DNA of 64,000 bases from JASHSH01 sp036490215 (GTDB lineage Bacteria > Pseudomonadota > Alphaproteobacteria > Rhodospirillales > Magnetospirillaceae). The stretch lies in the NCBI GenBank assembly GCA_036490215.1, contig DASXEH010000069.1, positions 128,762 to 192,761 on the forward strand, in the 5' to 3' direction. This document shows, one piece after another, positions 61,488 to 64,000 of this stretch. The position numbers and the translations under genes were made by a program. Numbering within the stretch: position 1 is the stretch's first letter; each line of letters opens with the position of its first letter. Below the pieces are notes generated by a model. That model saw only the letters and a list, made by a program, of their open reading frames with translations. It did no database searches and was not told where the DNA came from.

Positions 61488-62450
61488 ATGCGCCTTTTCC
61501 GCCATTTTGACGAAACGCCCGGTGCCGTGCGCGGCGGAGCGGTGGCGCTTGGCAATTTCGACGGACTGCATCGCGGGCATCGTGCGGTGCTCGACGCAGC
61601 GCGGATGGCTGGCGCGAAACAGAAAGTGCCCTGGGGTGTGATGAGCTTCGAGCCGCATCCGCGCGCCGTTCTTCGTCCACCGGCAAAACCCTTCCGGCTG
61701 ACCTCGATGCGCGTCAAAGCGCGGCTGATCGAGGAGATGGGTGCGGACTTTCTGTTGTTGCAGCATTTCGACCGCGCCTTCGCCTCGATTTCGGCCACTA
61801 ATTTCATCGATCGGGTCCTGGTGGGGGCGCTGAACGTGTCCGAAGTCGTGGTCGGCCAAGATTATGTTTTCGGCCAAGGCCGCATGGGCGATGCCGAATT
61901 GCTGACCCGATCTGCTGCGGCACATGGCTTTGCCGTCACGGTGATCGATCCGGTCCTGACCAAGGATGCGACCGCCTATTCGTCGACCGTGGTGCGCGAG
62001 GCGCTGGCGGCTGGACGCCTGGCCGATGTCCGCGCCCAGCTCGGCCGTAACTGGGAAATCGACGGCCACGTGCGCAAAGGGGATCAGCGCGGCCGCGAAC
62101 TCGGCTATCCCACCGCCAATATCGCGATGGGTGATCTGATCCATCCCGCCGCAGGCGTGTATGCTGTGCGAATCGGGATCGAAGGGCAGGGCGCTACCGA
62201 ATGGTATTCCGGCGTTGCCTATTGCGGTCCGCGCCCGACTTTCGATAAGACCGAGGTTGTGCTCGAGGCGCATTTGTTCGATTTTGCCGGCGATCTCTAT
62301 GGTAAGCCGCTGCGCGTGGCGATGGTCGAGTTCATCCGCCCCGATAAGCGCTTTGACGACATCAAGGCGTTGATCGCTCAGATGGATGACGACGCCAAGG
62401 CCGCGCGCGCAGCCCTTGCCGTGTCTGTTTCCGAAGAGGCCAATCCGTGA
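61488..62450 (+). CDS. ribF: Bifunctional riboflavin kinase/FAD synthetase
   Basis: 320 residues from ATG 61488 (TTG 61482 also in frame). N-terminal FMN adenylyltransferase: GGAVALGNFDGLHRGHRAVL (nucleotidyltransferase HxGH), AYSSTVVREALAAGRL; C-terminal riboflavin kinase: RGRELGYPTANIAM and YSGVAYCGPRPTF. Makes FMN and FAD. Its stop overlaps the ileS GTG, a pairing seen in many bacteria. Confidence 0.96.
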   Translation: MRLFRHFDETPGAVRGGAVALGNFDGLHRGHRAVLDAARMAGAKQKVPWGVMSFEPHPRAVLRPPAKPFRLTSMRVKARLIEEMGADFLLLQHFDRAFASISATNFIDRVLVGALNVSEVVVGQDYVFGQGRMGDAELLTRSAAAHGFAVTVIDPVLTKDATAYSSTVVREALAAGRLADVRAQLGRNWEIDGHVRKGDQRGRELGYPTANIAMGDLIHPAAGVYAVRIGIEGQGATEWYSGVAYCGPRPTFDKTEVVLEAHLFDFAGDLYGKPLRVAMVEFIRPDKRFDDIKALIAQMDDDAKAARAALAVSVSEEANP

Positions 62451-64000
62451 CCACCGATTATAAGTCGACCGTCTTTCTGCCGAAGACCAACTTCCCGATG
62501 AAGGCGGGCCTGCCGGCGCTCGAACCGCGTCTGCTGGAGCGGTGGGAGAAGATCGGTCTGTTCGAGAAGCTGCGCGAGAAGAGCAAGGGGCGGAAGCGCT
62601 TCGTGCTCCATGATGGCCCGCCCTATGCCAACGGCAACATCCATCTCGGCACCGCGCTCAACAAGATCCTCAAGGACATTGTCAATCGTGGCCAGCAAAT
62701 GCTGGGCAAGGATGCGCATTACGTACCGGGCTGGGACTGCCACGGTCTGCCGATCGAGTGGAAGATCGAGGAACAGTATCGCGCCGCCGGCAAGAACAAG
62801 GACGAAGTGCCGATCCTGCAACTGCGCGCCGAATGCCGCCGCTTCGCCGAGCATTGGCTCGACGTGCAACGCAGCGAATTCAAGCGTCTCGGCGTGCTGG
62901 GCGATTGGGATCGCCGCTATGCGACGATGGATTTCAAGTCCGAAGCGGTCATCGCTGCTGAACTGCACAAATTCGCGATGAACGGCGGGCTGTTCCGCGG
63001 CGCGAAGCCCGTGATGTGGTCGGTGGTCGAGAAGACCGGTCTGGCCGAGGCCGAGATCGAATACCACGACCACACCTCGATGGCGATCTGGGTCAAATTC
63101 CCGATCATCAAGGCGACCGATCCGGCGCTTGATGGCGCGTCGGTCGTGATCTGGACCACCACACCCTGGACTATGCCGGGCAACCGCGCCATCGCCTATG
63201 GGCCGGGGCTGGTCTATCGCCTCTACCAAGTCGACGCGGTGGGCGAGGGCAGCTTGGCGAAACCGGGCGAGCGTCTGGTGTTGTCGGAAGGCTTGGCCGA
63301 GCAGGCGATGACGGCTGCCAAGGTCACGGCGTTCAAGGCGGTATCCGAGGCGCTGCCCTTGGCCGGCATCGTCTGCGCACACCCCTGGCGCAACGAGGGC
63401 TATGACTTCGATGTGCCCTTGCTGCCTGGCGACTTCGTTGCCGCGGACACCGGTACGGGTTTCGTCCATATCGCGCCCGGGCATGGCGAAGACGACTGGC
63501 ATCTTGGCATGGCCCATGGGCTCGAAGTGCCCGAGACGGTGCTGCCCGACGGCACCTACGCGCCGGCGCTGCCGCTGCTCTCCGGCCTCTCGGTCCTCCA
63601 GCAAGGCAAGGACGGCAAATACTACTCGCCCGCCGAACGGCCGGTGATGGAGGCGCTGAAAGAGGTCGGCGCGTTGCTGGCCAATGCGCGGCTGGTTCAT
63701 TCCTATCCGCATTCATGGCGCTCGAAGGCGCCGCTGATCTTCCGCACCACGCCGCAATGGTTCATCGCGATGGATAAGCCGGACGCCGTGGGCAAGACTC
63801 TGCGTCAGAAGGCCCTGGCCGCAATCGACGCGACGCGCTTCGTGCCGCCGCAGGGGCGCAACCGCATCGGCGGTATGATCGAGACGCGCCCCGACTGGCT
63901 GGTGTCGCGCCAGCGCGCCTGGGGCGTGCCGATCGCCATCTTCGTCGATAAAAAGTCGGGCAAGATCCTGCAGGACGAGACCGTCAACAAGCCCATCGTC
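62447..64000 (+). CDS. ileS: Isoleucyl-tRNA synthetase, N-terminal part (continues beyond window)
   Basis: 518 codons visible from a GTG that overlaps the ribF stop (GTGA). Class I catalytic HIGH motif is in GPPYANGNIHLGTALNKILK (about 62-81). GWDCHGLPIEWKIE, and the editing domain stretch VIWTTTPWTMPGNRAIAYG (the TTTPWT motif), GTGFVHIAPGHGEDD and the later DWLVSRQRAWGVPI are present. The KMSKS loop and C-terminal domains lie outside. Confidence 0.97.
   Translation, partial: MTTDYKSTVFLPKTNFPMKAGLPALEPRLLERWEKIGLFEKLREKSKGRKRFVLHDGPPYANGNIHLGTALNKILKDIVNRGQQMLGKDAHYVPGWDCHGLPIEWKIEEQYRAAGKNKDEVPILQLRAECRRFAEHWLDVQRSEFKRLGVLGDWDRRYATMDFKSEAVIAAELHKFAMNGGLFRGAKPVMWSVVEKTGLAEAEIEYHDHTSMAIWVKFPIIKATDPALDGASVVIWTTTPWTMPGNRAIAYGPGLVYRLYQVDAVGEGSLAKPGERLVLSEGLAEQAMTAAKVTAFKAVSEALPLAGIVCAHPWRNEGYDFDVPLLPGDFVAADTGTGFVHIAPGHGEDDWHLGMAHGLEVPETVLPDGTYAPALPLLSGLSVLQQGKDGKYYSPAERPVMEALKEVGALLANARLVHSYPHSWRSKAPLIFRTTPQWFIAMDKPDAVGKTLRQKALAAIDATRFVPPQGRNRIGGMIETRPDWLVSRQRAWGVPIAIFVDKKSGKILQDETVNKPIV

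Overview
The window looks like the chromosome of a GC-rich alphaproteobacterium. Supporting signs are the hisB-hisH-hisA-hisF-hisE order followed by a HIT gene, hslV-hslU, lepA, ribF-ileS, GTG starts, and many ATGA/GTGA stop-start overlaps. The genus cannot be fixed from sequence alone. Two parts differ clearly: a lower-GC accessory island (1 to about 16042) and an ordinary housekeeping and metabolic chromosome (about 16043 to 64000).

Island, 1-16042. Three tandem minus-strand genes (1-3557) encode Sec-exported proteins built from phage tail-fibre-like modules. Across a 340-base intergenic region with a long palindrome lies, divergently, a small YD-repeat protein (3896-4192) and a 2040-residue exported RHS/YD-repeat protein (4253-10375). 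The RHS protein ends in a distinct tip that resembles an ADP-ribosyltransferase fold. One base after it starts an AT-rich 209-codon gene, a candidate immunity gene. A decayed copy of an internal RHS segment sits just downstream (11046-11200), as expected if tips have been exchanged. Then comes a compact, overlapping minus-strand operon of Tn7-like transposition genes: tnsA-like, tniA/tnsB-like, tniB/tnsC-like and tniQ. The element ends at about 16042 inside comM (yifB), a known target of Tn7-like elements; only the 3' half of comM follows. The 5' half of comM and the left transposon end are not in the window, so the RHS and tail-fibre-like genes are most simply read as cargo of a Tn7-like element longer than 16 kb. 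This combination is the most notable thing here.

Chromosome, 16043-64000. After the comM remnant come a HAD phosphatase, a nucleoside deoxyribosyltransferase-like gene, a YeeE/YedE sulfur-compound transporter, a 1-Cys peroxiredoxin, a ferritin-like/acyl-CoA ligase/ketopantoate-reductase-like operon, a GNAT, and an NRAMP manganese transporter behind a Fur/Mur-like palindrome. Next are hinT and the his cluster, a DHA2 efflux pump, a CheY-like regulator, hslVU, guaD, a DMT exporter, lepA, an MltF-like transglycosylase, tRNA-Ser(GGA) and a FUSC protein. A 5'-truncated ChrR-type cupin, a thiolase, an amidase and a full dipeptide/oligopeptide ABC operon (B-C-D-F-A with a clear terminator) follow. 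The last part holds homologues of TTC38 and PHYHD1 side by side, a Bcr/CflA pump, an ArsR/SRPBCC pair, a lipid kinase-phosphoesterase-glycosyltransferase cluster, several unknowns, csaA, a MaoC hydratase, ribF and the 5' part of ileS.
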